A stretch of 64,000 nucleotides of DNA from Rhizobium sp. BT04 (GCF_030053135.1 NZ_CP125652.1:434001-498000); one strand, 5' to 3'. Counted from the first letter of the stretch, positions 24,176 to 33,539 are shown. Made by a program: numbers and translations. The notes: a model not told the origin generated them from the sequence alone.

Positions 24176-24547
24176 ATGTTCAACTTTGACGATGCAAACC
24201 GGAAGAGCAAGGAAGCCGTCGATACGGCGCTGAAAACCTATTCCGACACGACCAGGGGATTCCAGGCGATCGCCGCCGAAGCCGCTGACTATTCAAAGAA
24301 ATCCTTTCAGGACGCGGTGACGCATTTCGAAACGCTGGCCAGCGTCAAGAGCTTCGAAGCCGCTTTCGAACTTCAGACCAACTACGTCAAGGCGTATTTC
24401 GAAGGCCTGGTTTCCGAGACGACGAAACTCGGCGAAATGTATGCCGATCTCGCCAAATCCGCTTACAAGCCCTATGAGGCGCCGATCACCACTGCCGTCG
24501 CCAAGACACCCCGGCAGACACAGCCGGCAACGTCTGCAGCCGCATGA
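24176..24547 (+). CDS. Phasin family protein
   Basis: This 123-residue helical protein of the Phasin_2 type has FNFDDANRKSKEAVDTALKTYSDTTRGFQAIAAEAADYSKKSFQDA, then FETLASVKSFEAAFELQTNYVKAYFEGLVSETTKLGEMYADLAK. The motifs are the amphipathic helices that coat polyhydroxybutyrate granules. A Pro/Thr/Ala tail follows. The ATG at 24176 has GGAGGA 7 nt upstream. It is monocistronic with a strong terminator. The upstream 200 nt are AT-rich, fitting a strong promoter. Confidence 0.9.
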   Translation: MFNFDDANRKSKEAVDTALKTYSDTTRGFQAIAAEAADYSKKSFQDAVTHFETLASVKSFEAAFELQTNYVKAYFEGLVSETTKLGEMYADLAKSAYKPYEAPITTAVAKTPRQTQPATSAAA

Positions 24548-24582
24548 ATTAGCGCAACCTGCGCTATATATTGAAATACCGG

Positions 24583-24614
24583 GACCGGCTACGCATCTGT
24601 AGCCGGTCTTTTTT
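24583..24614 (+). terminator. rho-independent terminator of the phasin gene
   Basis: GACCGGCTAC (24583-24592) and GTAGCCGGTC (24599-24608) form a perfect 10-bp stem with a 6-nt loop, followed by six T. Confidence 0.95.
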
Positions 24615-24650
24615 GTTTCCACTTTCGCCGCAGCGTCCGCATGGATCGGC

Positions 24651-24735
24651 TAAAGCGCGTCGCAATCTTTCGGATTCGCTCTTCGCGCTTTAGGTCTTTG
24701 GTTTTACGCATGTCGTTGCCGCAAAATCGCTGCAC
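24651..24735 (+). repeat. dispersed intergenic palindromic element (RIME-like), copy 1
   Basis: It starts TAAAGCGCG, has a matching CGCGCTTTA at 24684-24692, then GGTTTTACGCATGTCGTT and GCAAAATCGCTGCAC. The same element lies reversed at 42132-42215. It matches my memory of the Rhizobium-specific intergenic mosaic elements. It sits between the phasin terminator and clpS. Confidence 0.8.
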
Positions 24736-24912
24736 GGCGTTGCGCGACATGCTTTGGGGACTTTTTTGGTCTTTCCCGTGCATGCCGGCCATTTCTTGAT
24801 TGCAGTGACTGACAGGGGGCTTAAAATCGGCCTATTATGAACTAAGTTAGTGTTTCAGATATTCGGCGGGAAAAGCACCCTCCCATGCTCCGCCGGATTG
24901 CTTGAGGAATGA

Positions 24913-25269
24913 ATGACAATGATCGCAAAGCCGATCCGGATGCAGAACGATAGCGAAAGGAACGGGGAGAACGGAAATCGAACCTCGGTCATCACACGCA
25001 CCAAGCCGAAGACCAAGAAGCCCAACCTCTACCGCGTGCTGCTTTTGAATGACGACTACACTCCCATGGAATTCGTCATCCATATTCTGGAGCGTTTTTT
25101 TCAAAAGGATCGTGAAAGTGCCACCCGCATTATGCTCCATGTCCATAACCACGGCGTCGGCGAATGCGGAATATTCACATACGAGGTAGCGGAAACGAAG
25201 GTCAGCCAGGTGATGGACTTCGCCCGGCAGCACCAGCATCCGCTGCAATGCGTCATGGAAAAGAAGTGA
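24913..25269 (+). CDS. clpS: ATP-dependent Clp protease adaptor ClpS
   Basis: This 118-residue cytosolic adaptor binds N-degron substrates and passes them to ClpAP. A variable N-terminal extension of about 40 residues is followed by the conserved [13 protein letters not shown], which forms the N-end residue pocket, then HHVH-like [23 protein letters not shown]. The start may be ATG 24913 or 24919; the Shine-Dalgarno TTGAGGA is closer to optimal for the second. clpA starts 10 nt after the stop, forming the classical clpS-clpA operon. Confidence 0.95.
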   Translation: MTMIAKPIRMQNDSERNGENGNRTSVITRTKPKTKKPNLYRVLLLNDDYTPMEFVIHILERFFQKDRESATRIMLHVHNHGVGECGIFTYEVAETKVSQVMDFARQHQHPLQCVMEKK

Positions 25270-25279
25270 GGATCTGAAC

Positions 25280-27772
25280 GTGCCAACATTTTCGCCTAGT
25301 TTAGAGAAGGCGCTCCATCAGGCACTGACCTTTGCCAACGAGCGGCACCACGAATATGCGACGCTCGAGCATCTGCTGCTCGCCCTGATCGACGATGCCG
25401 ATGCGGCCGCGGTCATGGGGGCCTGCAATGTCGATCTCGACGCGCTGCGCAAGACGCTTGTCGAATATGTCGACAATGAACTGTCCAATCTGATCACCGG
25501 TTATGACGAGGATTCGAAGCCGACCTCCGGTTTCCAGCGCGTCATCCAGCGTGCCGTCATCCACGTGCAATCCTCCGGCCGCGAAGAGGTGACCGGCGCC
25601 AATGTGCTCGTCGCGATCTTTGCCGAACGCGAAAGCCATGCCGCCTATTTCCTGCAGGAGCAGGAGATGACCCGCTACGACGCCGTCAACTACATCTCCC
25701 ACGGCATCGGCAAGCGCCCGGGTGCTTCGGAAGCACGCCCGCCGCGCGGCGCCGAGGAGGAAGCCGAAAGCAGCAAGCCGACGGCGCGCGGCGGCGAGGA
25801 AGAGGGCGGTCCCAAAAAGCAGCAGGACGCCCTTAAGGCCTATTGCGTCAATCTCAACGAGAAGGCCAAGGGCGGCAAGATCGACCCATTGATCGGCCGT
25901 CACGCCGAGGTGAGCCGCACCATCCAGATCCTGTGCCGCCGTTCGAAGAACAATCCGCTCTATGTCGGTGATCCCGGCGTCGGCAAGACGGCGATTGCCG
26001 AAGGCCTTGCCAAGCGCATCGTCGAAGGCAAGGTTCCCGAAGCGCTCGCCGATGCGACGATCTTCTCGCTCGACATGGGCACACTCTTGGCCGGCACGCG
26101 TTACCGCGGCGATTTCGAAGAGCGCCTGAAGCAGGTCGTCAAGGAACTGGAAGAATATCCGGGTGCCGTGCTCTTCATCGACGAGATCCATACGGTGATC
26201 GGCGCCGGCGCCACCTCGGGCGGTGCGATGGATGCATCGAACCTGCTGAAGCCGGCCCTGTCGTCGGGCGCGATCCGTTGCATCGGATCGACCACCTACA
26301 AGGAATACCGCCAGTTCTTCGAGAAGGACCGGGCGCTGGTCCGCCGCTTCCAGAAGATCGACGTCAGCGAACCGTCGATCGATGATGCGATCGAGATCAT
26401 GAAGGGCCTGAAGCCCTATTTCGAAGAGTATCACCATCTCAGGTATTCGAACGATGCGATCAAGTCGGCCGTCGAACTCTCGGCCCGCTACATTTCCGAC
26501 CGCAAACTGCCGGACAAGGCGATCGACGTGATCGACGAAACGGGCGCGGCCCAGATGCTGCTGCCGCCGTCGAAGCGCCGCAAGCTGATCACCGAAAAGG
26601 AGATCGAGGCGACGGTCGCGACGATGGCGCGCATTCCGCCGAAGACCGTCTCCAAGGACGATGAAGCGGTGCTTGCCAATCTCGAGCAGGAACTGCGTTC
26701 GGTCGTCTACGGCCAGGATATCGCCATCGAAGCGCTTTCGACCTCGATCAAGCTGGCGCGCGCCGGCCTTCGCGAGCCGAACAAGCCAATTGGCTCCTAT
26801 GTTTTCTCCGGTCCGACCGGCGTCGGCAAGACCGAGGTGGCAAAGCAGCTGGCCTCGTCGCTCGGCGTCGAACTCCTGCGCTTCGACATGTCCGAATACA
26901 TGGAGCGGCACACGGTTTCGCGTCTGCTCGGTGCACCTCCCGGCTATGTCGGTTTCGATCAGGGTGGTCTTCTCACTGATGGCGTCGACCAGCACCCGCA
27001 TTGCGTGGTGCTGCTCGACGAAATCGAGAAGGCGCATCCGGATATCTACAATATCCTGCTGCAGGTCATGGACCACGGCACGCTCACCGACCATAACGGC
27101 AAGAAGATCGATTTCCGCAACGTCATCCTGATCATGACGACCAATGCGGGCGCTTCGGAGATGGCCAAGGCGGCGATCGGCTTCGGCTCGTCCAAGCGCA
27201 CCGGCGAGGACGAGGAGGCGCTGACCCGTCTGTTCACGCCGGAGTTCCGCAATCGTCTCGACGCGATCATCCCGTTTGCGGCGCTGCCGACGGCCGTCAT
27301 CCACAAGGTCGTGCAGAAGTTCATCATGCAGTTGGAGGCGCAGCTTTCCGAAAGGAACGTCACCTTCGACCTGCATGAGGATGCGATCGCCTGGCTGGCG
27401 GAAAAGGGTTACGACGAGAAGATGGGCGCCCGCCCGCTTGCCCGCGTCATCCAGGACACCATCAAGAAGCCGCTGGCCAACGAAATCCTCTTCGGCAAGC
27501 TGAAGAAGGGCGGCGTCGTCAACGTTACTGTCGGTCCGAAGGAAGACGGCAAGCCCGGTATCGTGCTGGAAGCCATTCCGGATACGGCGCCGATCAAGCC
27601 GAAGCCGGAAGCTGAGGTCGTGCATCCCGAAACCGACGATGAGGGCGATGGCGAGCTGAAGACGAAGGCAGCGCCCAAGGCCCGCGCCAAGACCGTGCCG
27701 CAGGCCGAGCCTGAGGTCCGCGATGCCCCGAAGAAGGGAAGCACGGTTCCGAAGGTTCCGCGCAAGAAGTGA
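25280..27772 (+). CDS. clpA: ATP-dependent Clp protease ATP-binding subunit ClpA
   Basis: This 830-residue AAA+ unfoldase works with ClpP and ClpS. The N-domain is residues 1-140. AAA-1 has Walker A GDPGVGKT and Walker B LFIDEIHT. AAA-2 has GPTGVGKT and VLLDEIEKAHP, with sensor-2 GARPLARVIQDTIKKPL near the end. A Lys/Glu/Pro-rich C-terminal tail of about 60 residues is longer than in E. coli ClpA. It uses a GTG start at 25280 with TGAGGAT upstream. A terminator lies 18 nt after the stop. Confidence 0.97.
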   Translation: MPTFSPSLEKALHQALTFANERHHEYATLEHLLLALIDDADAAAVMGACNVDLDALRKTLVEYVDNELSNLITGYDEDSKPTSGFQRVIQRAVIHVQSSGREEVTGANVLVAIFAERESHAAYFLQEQEMTRYDAVNYISHGIGKRPGASEARPPRGAEEEAESSKPTARGGEEEGGPKKQQDALKAYCVNLNEKAKGGKIDPLIGRHAEVSRTIQILCRRSKNNPLYVGDPGVGKTAIAEGLAKRIVEGKVPEALADATIFSLDMGTLLAGTRYRGDFEERLKQVVKELEEYPGAVLFIDEIHTVIGAGATSGGAMDASNLLKPALSSGAIRCIGSTTYKEYRQFFEKDRALVRRFQKIDVSEPSIDDAIEIMKGLKPYFEEYHHLRYSNDAIKSAVELSARYISDRKLPDKAIDVIDETGAAQMLLPPSKRRKLITEKEIEATVATMARIPPKTVSKDDEAVLANLEQELRSVVYGQDIAIEALSTSIKLARAGLREPNKPIGSYVFSGPTGVGKTEVAKQLASSLGVELLRFDMSEYMERHTVSRLLGAPPGYVGFDQGGLLTDGVDQHPHCVVLLDEIEKAHPDIYNILLQVMDHGTLTDHNGKKIDFRNVILIMTTNAGASEMAKAAIGFGSSKRTGEDEEALTRLFTPEFRNRLDAIIPFAALPTAVIHKVVQKFIMQLEAQLSERNVTFDLHEDAIAWLAEKGYDEKMGARPLARVIQDTIKKPLANEILFGKLKKGGVVNVTVGPKEDGKPGIVLEAIPDTAPIKPKPEAEVVHPETDDEGDGELKTKAAPKARAKTVPQAEPEVRDAPKKGSTVPKVPRKK

Positions 27773-27789
27773 GATTCCTCACAGAATGG

Positions 27790-27818
27790 AAAAGGCCGCG
27801 TCACCCGCGGCCTTTTTC
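27790..27818 (+). terminator. rho-independent terminator of clpSA
   Basis: AAAAGGCCGCG and CGCGGCCTTTT pair around a 5-nt loop, and the stem ends in a T-run. The A-run on the left makes it partly bidirectional. Confidence 0.9.
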
Positions 27819-27909
27819 GTTGTGGGACCTTTCTTCGGCTGAGCCGGCCTTGCATTCCATCGTGAGCCCGTCGCTAAACTAATCGTAGATTTCAGCATGA
27901 GCTGTGAAA

Positions 27910-28449
27910 ATGTTGCGTAAAGCCACGATAGACGACGCAGGCAAAATCGGCGCGGTTCATGTCGCCGCATGGAAGGAGACCTACGACGATCTCTTGCCCA
28001 GGGACATGCTCGATGGCCTGTCGGTAGAGGTCCGGTCTGCCATGTGGGCCAAAATACTGAGCGACCCATCTGCCTTTGCCGAAACTTCGGTTTACGCGGT
28101 CGAGGACACCGGCTCCGTCGTTGGTTTCGGTGCATGTGGCCGCCAGCGCGATTCTCACTTGAGGGAGCTAGGTTTTGATGGAGAAATAAGCGCGATCTAT
28201 ATGCTTCGATCACAGCAACGAAAGGGGTTCGGTCTAGCCTTGATGCATGAGATGGCGATGGAACTTCGGTCTCGTGAGTTTGAGGCTGCGGCCTTGTGGG
28301 TGTTGCGCGACAACAAAGCCGCTCGGGAATTCTACCGATACTTGGGTGGTCAGGTGGTGGCCGAGAAAGAGGAGAAGCGCGAAAACGCCGTCCTGCTTGA
28401 AGTCGCCTATGGCTGGCATGGACTCGCGCCCTTGATTGAACGTCCATAG
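27910..28449 (+). CDS. GNAT family N-acetyltransferase
   Basis: This 179-residue acyl-CoA-dependent transferase has the GNAT motif A region EISAIYMLRSQQRKGFGLALMHEM (Q/R-x-x-G-x-G/A for pyrophosphate binding). Motif B is AAALWVLRDNKAAREFYRYLGG. The N-terminus RKATIDDAGKIGAVHVAAWKETY is typical of the RimI-like branch. ATG 27910 and GTG 27904 are both possible; neither has a strong Shine-Dalgarno. The substrate is unknown. Its local codon use is slightly less GC-biased than its neighbours. Confidence 0.85.
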   Translation: MLRKATIDDAGKIGAVHVAAWKETYDDLLPRDMLDGLSVEVRSAMWAKILSDPSAFAETSVYAVEDTGSVVGFGACGRQRDSHLRELGFDGEISAIYMLRSQQRKGFGLALMHEMAMELRSREFEAAALWVLRDNKAAREFYRYLGGQVVAEKEEKRENAVLLEVAYGWHGLAPLIERP

Positions 28450-28484
28450 CCGGATCATTCCTGACTTTCTTTTCGGAGGCGGTC

Positions 28485-29081
28485 ATGATTCCTGATTTCA
28501 TCACCCACTATCACCCTGTCGAAGATCCGCCGTTTCAAAGTCTCAGCGATGCTTCTGACGGCGAACTGCCGATGATCATTGCCCGGCTCTCGCAGCGTAG
28601 AGCAGCCGGCTCAAAGCGGATTTTCGGTCGTGTCTATATGGACTATCGTCGGCAGACCGAAGCCAAGCTAAAGGACTTATTTGAGAAAACAGGAGGGAAA
28701 CCAGAACGAAGCGCCCCTCACTATTTTGTCCTCGGCAGGTCGAACTGGTTTGCCAACCTATATCCCAAAGCCGGCAACGTACAGTTTCCCCTCAGCGCGT
28801 TTAAGCCTGAGACGATCAGCTTCACCTATCCCGACAGCTGCGTATCCATGAGGTTGGGGCCAAACTTCGGCCTGCCGCCCGATCCTCCGCGTCCTTATCA
28901 CGAGAAGGTCTTTCGCATCGGAGAATTGGAGGAGATCATCAACAAATATGGTCTTCCACGAGATGATGCAGATGATAGCGCCGCCTATGCCGATTATCAT
29001 CTACGTGAATTCGAACGATACATTGAGGTACAGGTCTGGACGGACGCGCCAATCAGGACACCAGGCAATAACAGTCGGTAA
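28485..29081 (+). CDS. Hypothetical protein
   Basis: This 198-residue soluble protein is of no family I recognise. It has a good Shine-Dalgarno (CGGAGG, 6 nt before ATG 28485). The sequence contains IFGRVYMDYRRQTEAKLKDLFEKTGGKP, WFANLYPKAGNVQFPLSAF and a C-terminal acidic helix with DDADDSAAYADYHLREFERYIEVQVW. The second half is rich in aromatic residues and prolines. There are no signal peptide or membrane segments. It follows the GNAT gene by 35 nt on the same strand and may be co-transcribed with it. Confidence 0.65.
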   Translation: MIPDFITHYHPVEDPPFQSLSDASDGELPMIIARLSQRRAAGSKRIFGRVYMDYRRQTEAKLKDLFEKTGGKPERSAPHYFVLGRSNWFANLYPKAGNVQFPLSAFKPETISFTYPDSCVSMRLGPNFGLPPDPPRPYHEKVFRIGELEEIINKYGLPRDDADDSAAYADYHLREFERYIEVQVWTDAPIRTPGNNSR

Positions 29082-29295
29082 GGCTGCCCTGTCGCGCAAT
29101 CTGCCCCGCGCGACACAATCGGCGCTCCTGAAAAAATCATAGCCAAGCCGGTGGTTTGTTGCCGACTTTTGCGACGGTTTTGCGCTTCCCGCAGGCGAGG
29201 CACCCTGCCTCTATTATTGATCACCTGGATGTCAACTCCGTGGGGTGAAGCTGCGCCTTTGCGGGTGTTATCGTGGCGGACCTACGGATGAACGA

Positions 29296-30462
29296 ATGCA
29301 ACGTCATTTCCTTGTCCTGTTTGTTCTCGCATTGACCCAGATTACCGGCTGGGGCGTAGTCGGCGTCCTGCCCGTGATTGCGACGCCGGTGGCGGCGGAC
29401 TTCGGAGCCTCACTGCCGTCGGTCTTTCTGGGAACCTCGGTGATGTTTGTCGCCATGGGGCTCGCCGCGCCCTTTGCCGGCCGCGCATTTCGCCGGTTTG
29501 GTACGCGTCGGGTCATGGCGGCGGGAGCGGGCCTGATCGGGCTGGGTCTCGGCCTGCTCGCGCTCTCTCCCAGCCTGCCGGTTTTCTGGGTCGCCTGGGC
29601 GCTGACCGGGCTGGCAGGCGCGATGTTCCTGACGACCGCGGCCTATGCCTATGTCGCGGAATATGCGGAGGATCGGGCGCGCAGCTTGATTGGAACACTG
29701 ATGCTGGTGACAGGTCTGGCAGGCAGCGTCTTCTGGCCCATAACCGCCTTTCTCGACCATCTGATCGGCTGGCGAGGGGTTTTCGTCTGTTATGCCGGCG
29801 TCATGGTTTTGATTGTCTGCCCGTTGGTTCGGTTCGGCCTGCCCACGACCGAGGCTGCGACCGCCAAGACCGCTCAGGCGGGACGCGGGCGGTGGGGACC
29901 TGTCTTCGTCCTGTTGGTCGCCGCCATCGCCTTGAACAGCTTTGTCACCTTCGGCGTCGAAGCTGTGGGAATCAAACTCTTGCAGTCGATGGGGACGGAC
30001 CTTGCCGGCGCCGTCGCGATCGCCTCGCTCCTTGGGGTCTTCAAGGTCGGCGGGCGTGTGATCGACCTTCTGGGCGGGCGGAAATGGGACGGACTGTCCA
30101 GCGCAATTGTCTCGGGTGCGATGATCCCGATGGGACTGGTTGTGATCTGGATCGGCGGCGCCGGCATTCTGTCAGTGGGTGGGTACCTCTTCCTGTTCGG
30201 GGTCGGCAGCGGTGCCTTTGCCGTGGCCCGGGCGACGATGCCGCTCGTTTTCTTCGAGAAGGCCGATTATGCGGCGGCGATGGCAACCATCGCCCTGCCG
30301 ATGAACCTGATCAACGCGCTCGCCCCGCCTGGCATAGCGGCGCTGATGGCCGCTATCGGGGCGCAGGCGACGTTCGCGGTTCTCGGCGGGCTGAGCATGG
30401 CGGCTTTCGCGGTTCTGCTGCAACTGAACGGCATGAGGGTGCGACCAGCGCCGGCCGAATGA
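29296..30462 (+). CDS. MFS transporter
   Basis: This 388-residue inner-membrane protein has about 12 hydrophobic helices and a central cytoplasmic loop (TTEAATAKTAQAGRGRWG). The MFS motif-A-like GRAFRRFGTRRVMAAGAG lies between helices 2 and 3. It resembles CynX/oxalate-formate or drug-type permeases; the substrate is unknown. The ATG at 29296 is chosen since the segment QRHFLVLFVLALTQITGWG begins helix 1; the upstream frame is not family-like. The Shine-Dalgarno is weak (GGATGA). It converges on the HIT gene with only 2 nt between them. Confidence 0.85.
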   Translation: MQRHFLVLFVLALTQITGWGVVGVLPVIATPVAADFGASLPSVFLGTSVMFVAMGLAAPFAGRAFRRFGTRRVMAAGAGLIGLGLGLLALSPSLPVFWVAWALTGLAGAMFLTTAAYAYVAEYAEDRARSLIGTLMLVTGLAGSVFWPITAFLDHLIGWRGVFVCYAGVMVLIVCPLVRFGLPTTEAATAKTAQAGRGRWGPVFVLLVAAIALNSFVTFGVEAVGIKLLQSMGTDLAGAVAIASLLGVFKVGGRVIDLLGGRKWDGLSSAIVSGAMIPMGLVVIWIGGAGILSVGGYLFLFGVGSGAFAVARATMPLVFFEKADYAAAMATIALPMNLINALAPPGIAALMAAIGAQATFAVLGGLSMAAFAVLLQLNGMRVRPAPAE

Positions 30463-30464
30463 CC

Positions 30465-30896
30465 TTACGCCAGTGCCGCCCTGATCTTTTCGGCATTGGC
30501 GGCAAGCACGGCGCCATCTTCCATCTTGCCGGAATGCGGCTTGAGCGCTGCGCCCTCATGGCGCGGGATGACGTGGAAATGCAGATGGAACACCGTCTGT
30601 CCTGCCGCCGGTTCGTTGAATTGGGCGATGAACACGCCGTCGGCGTCGAAGACGTCCTTGACCGCAACAGCGATCTTCTGGACGACGGATATCGCATGGG
30701 CGAGGGTGGCTGGATCGGCATCGAGGATATTGCGCGATGCCGCTTTGGGAACGACGAGCACGTGGCCCGGCGCCTGCGGCATCACATCCATGAAGGCGAC
30801 TGTATGCGCGTCCTCATAGATCCGGTGCGACGGGATTTCGCCGCGCAGGATCTTGGCGAAGATGTTGTTGTCGTCATAGTCGGCCGGGCTGGTCAT
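30465..30896 (-). CDS. HIT family hydrolase
   Basis: This 143-residue protein of the histidine triad superfamily has the HxHxH motif HLHFH at residues 104-108. DNNIFAKILRGEIPSHRIYED is the N-terminal signature of the HINT/protein-kinase-C-interacting branch. It hydrolyses nucleoside phosphoramidates or related nucleotides. It shares the minus strand with the FemAB-like gene, 54 nt downstream of it, and could be co-transcribed with it. Confidence 0.92.
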   Translation of the reverse strand: MTSPADYDDNNIFAKILRGEIPSHRIYEDAHTVAFMDVMPQAPGHVLVVPKAASRNILDADPATLAHAISVVQKIAVAVKDVFDADGVFIAQFNEPAAGQTVFHLHFHVIPRHEGAALKPHSGKMEDGAVLAANAEKIRAALA

Positions 30897-30950
30897 CGCG
30901 AAATCTCCTCATGTCCTCATTGATCGGGTAACGCGGCCGCCGGGGCGGCG

Positions 30951-32141
30951 TCAATCCTCCTGCTGGCGCTCGCCCTTGCGGAAAGGGCTGTGCTCGGTGA
31001 GCACCTCGCTCATATGTTCGACATCGGCGCGCTCGCGGGCGAGATAATCGCCGATCGCCCGGCGAAGGCCGGCATGGGCGACATAATGGGCGGAATGCGT
31101 GGTCACCGGCAGGTAGCCCCGGGCGAGCTTATGTTCGCCCTGCGCGCCGGCCTCGACCCGTTTCAGCCCTTTCGAAAGAGCGAAGTCGATCGCCTGGTGA
31201 TAGCAGACCTCGAAATGCAGGAAGGGATGATCCTCGATACAGCCCCAGTGACGGCCATAGAGCGTATCGCCGCCGATGAAGTTGATCGCGCCGGCGATAT
31301 AACGCCCGTCGCGTTTGGCCATGACCAGCAGGATGTCGTCGGCCATGCGCTCACCGATCAGCGAATAGAACTTGCGGGTGAGGTAGGGCCGGCCCCACTT
31401 GCGGCCGCCGGTATCCATGTAGAACCTGAAGAACTGATCCCAGATGCGTTCCGTCAGGTCGCGGCCGGTCAGCCAGTCGATGCTGATGCCGTTTTCGAGG
31501 GCGGCGCGGCGCTCCTTGCGCAGCGCCTTGCGTTTGCGCGAGGCCAGCGTTTCCAGAAACGCCTCGTGATCGGCATAGCCGTCATTGATGAAATGAAACT
31601 GCTGGTCGGTGCGGTGCAGATAGCCGTCCATCTCGAAGACGCCGATCTCTTCGTCCGGCACGAAGGTGACATGGGCCGAGGAGATGCCGAGCCGGCGCAC
31701 GACTTCCTTTAGGCTTTCGGCAATGGCGCTCTGGATCGGCAGCCGCTGCAAGCCCTCGGCGACAAGAAGACGCGGGCCTGTCGCCGGCGTGAACGGAATG
31801 GAGCATTGAAGTTTGGGATAATAACGCCCGCCGGCCCGCTCGAAGGCATCGGCCCAGCCATGGTCGAAGACATATTCACCCTGGCTGTGGTTCTTGAGAT
31901 AGCCGGCCAGGGCGCCGATCAGTTCGCCGCGGTCGGTCTCGAGCAGCAGGTGGTGGCCGAGCCAGCCGGTCTCGGCGGCGGCCGAGCCGGATTCCTCCAG
32001 CGACGACAAAAAGGCGTGCGAAACGAAGGGATTGTAGGCAAGCGTCTTGCCAGTCTTCGACGCCCCGGAAAGCCTGGACCAGCTCTCCGGGGAAATCGCG
32101 GTGAAGGAGCGTTCTACGCGAATGGATAGTTCGTCAGTCAT
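30951..32141 (-). CDS. FemAB-like GNAT-fold protein (DUF482)
   Basis: This 396-residue protein of the DUF482 / FemAB-like family has two GNAT-type folds. Visible signatures are NPFVSHAFLSSLEESGS, the central FVPDEEIGVFEMDGYLHRTDQQFHFINDGYADHEAFLETLASRKRKALRKER, and RVEAGAQGEHKLARGYLPVTTHSAHYVAHAGLRRAIGDYLARER. Relatives transfer aminoacyl groups from tRNA, but the substrate of this family is unknown. The ATG at 32141 has weak ribosome-binding signals. It probably leads a short operon with the HIT gene. Confidence 0.88.
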   Translation of the reverse strand: MTDELSIRVERSFTAISPESWSRLSGASKTGKTLAYNPFVSHAFLSSLEESGSAAAETGWLGHHLLLETDRGELIGALAGYLKNHSQGEYVFDHGWADAFERAGGRYYPKLQCSIPFTPATGPRLLVAEGLQRLPIQSAIAESLKEVVRRLGISSAHVTFVPDEEIGVFEMDGYLHRTDQQFHFINDGYADHEAFLETLASRKRKALRKERRAALENGISIDWLTGRDLTERIWDQFFRFYMDTGGRKWGRPYLTRKFYSLIGERMADDILLVMAKRDGRYIAGAINFIGGDTLYGRHWGCIEDHPFLHFEVCYHQAIDFALSKGLKRVEAGAQGEHKLARGYLPVTTHSAHYVAHAGLRRAIGDYLARERADVEHMSEVLTEHSPFRKGERQQED

Positions 32142-32219
32142 GCGGCAGATGCGAAGCCTGTGGGAGGGTGGTCTCGGCTCTGTTTCAGTCTGCGCATGAT
32201 CTTGGCCAAAAAGCGAGCG

Positions 32220-32936
32220 TCAAACCGCACGCGGGTCGAAACCTTCGAAGGTCATCTGGTCTGCGTTGGCGAAGGTCCGCTGGCGCGCCTCTTCGTCGCG
32301 CACCGTCCAGGTAATGACGGGAATGCCCTTTTCGCGTTGAGCTGTGATGAAGGCGTTCGGCAGCTCGTCATAATAATAGGAGATGAAATCGAGACCGATC
32401 TCCATCGCATCCGCATGCGTCCTGAACTCCTCCGGCGTATTGCCGTTGGCGGTCAGCCCGAGCGGGTAGGGGGAACCAAGCGCTTTCAGGTCGCGCAGCA
32501 GCCAATGGTCGAAGCTCATCAGCGCCACCTTGCCCCGATACTCCTGAAGCACCTCGAGCACGGCTTCGGCAAAACCTTCGTCATCGGCCTCCCGACCCTT
32601 GAGTTCCAGCACCAGCGGCACCTTACCCTGGACGAGATCGAGGAGCTGGCGGAGCGTCGGCACCTTGTCGCTCGTGCCGCCGACGGCGATCAGCCCGAGT
32701 TCCCTGGAGGTGCGCTCGCGGATGTCGCCATTGAGATTGCAGAGGCGCTGCAGGTCCTCGTCGTGAAAGATGACCGGTACGCCGTCGGAGGCGTAATGCA
32801 GATCGCACTCGATCGCAAAGCCGGCTTCGACGGCGCGCGCGAAGGCCGAAAGCGTATTTTCCCAGACGAGGCGGTTGAGGTCGTGATAGCCGCGGTGGGC
32901 GACCGGCAGGTCCCTGATCCAGGCCGCATTGGTCAT
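32220..32936 (-). CDS. Glycerophosphodiester phosphodiesterase
   Basis: This 238-residue GDPD-family protein hydrolyses glycerophosphodiesters to glycerol-3-phosphate and an alcohol. The catalytic pattern is AHRGYHDLNRLVWENTLSAF (His-Arg, Glu-Asn), ECDLHYASDGVPVIFHDEDLQRL (metal Glu/Asp and second His) and LELKGR. There is no signal peptide, so it is cytosolic. It overlaps ridA by four bases (ATGA), showing translational coupling. Confidence 0.9.
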   Translation of the reverse strand: MTNAAWIRDLPVAHRGYHDLNRLVWENTLSAFARAVEAGFAIECDLHYASDGVPVIFHDEDLQRLCNLNGDIRERTSRELGLIAVGGTSDKVPTLRQLLDLVQGKVPLVLELKGREADDEGFAEAVLEVLQEYRGKVALMSFDHWLLRDLKALGSPYPLGLTANGNTPEEFRTHADAMEIGLDFISYYYDELPNAFITAQREKGIPVITWTVRDEEARQRTFANADQMTFEGFDPRAV

Positions 32937-33403
32937 TCTGCGATTTCCATGATAGCATCGATTTCGACGGCGGCGTTCAGCGGCAGGGCGGCCATGCCGA
33001 CGGCGGCACGCGCATGTTTGCCGGCCTCGCCGAGCACGCCGGCAATCAGGTTCGAAGCGCCGTTGATGACGAGATGCTGCTCGACGAAGTCGGGCGCCGA
33101 GGCGACGAAGCCGTTCAGCTTGATGACGCGCCGGATGCGGCCGAGATCACCGCCAAGTGCTGCCTTCGCCTGGGCAAGGATGTTGATGGCGCAGAGTTCG
33201 GCGCCGCGCTGGCCGCTCGCGACGTCGACGGTCTTGCCGAGATGGCCGGATACGGCGACCTTGCCGCCTTCGAGTGGCAGTTGGCCGGAGATGTAGAGAA
33301 GATTGCCGCTGATGACGTAGGGAACGTAATTTGCAGCAGGTGCTGCTGCTTCGGGCAGGGTTATCCCCATCTCAGTCAGGCGTGATGTAATTTCATCGGA
33401 CAT
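32933..33403 (-). CDS. RidA family protein (enamine/imine deaminase-like)
   Basis: This 156-residue protein of the YjgF/YER057c/UK114 superfamily forms trimers and removes reactive enamines, or belongs to a subgroup of unknown substrate. It has the motifs ISGQLPLEGGKVAVSGHLGKTVD and KLNGFVASAPDF. AAVGMAALPLNAAVEIDAIMEI replaces the RidA-proper Arg105 motif (R..V.v..LP), so true RidA activity is uncertain. The ATG at 33403 has GCGGAGA 5-6 nt upstream. It is first in an operon with the phosphodiesterase. Confidence 0.88.
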   Translation of the reverse strand: MSDEITSRLTEMGITLPEAAAPAANYVPYVISGNLLYISGQLPLEGGKVAVSGHLGKTVDVASGQRGAELCAINILAQAKAALGGDLGRIRRVIKLNGFVASAPDFVEQHLVINGASNLIAGVLGEAGKHARAAVGMAALPLNAAVEIDAIMEIAE

Positions 33404-33539
33404 TTTCGTCTCCGCTTTTGTTGTCAATGTTTCAAAAATTATGCATCAAGACTAGAATCTTTAATATGACAGGTTCGAGCCTCGATTTGGCCGAAAGCGT
33501 TCTTATAACATCGCGACCGAGTCCAACAGGAGTTAATGA

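Noticed and set aside
24589..24792. 67-codon minus-strand frame after the phasin gene
   Set aside because: It runs through the phasin terminator and the palindromic repeat element, so it is a by-product of repeated DNA.
25301..27625. 774-codon minus-strand frame
   Set aside because: It is the complementary shadow of clpA, with no ribosome-binding site and an Arg/Asp/Leu composition typical of antisense GC-rich frames.
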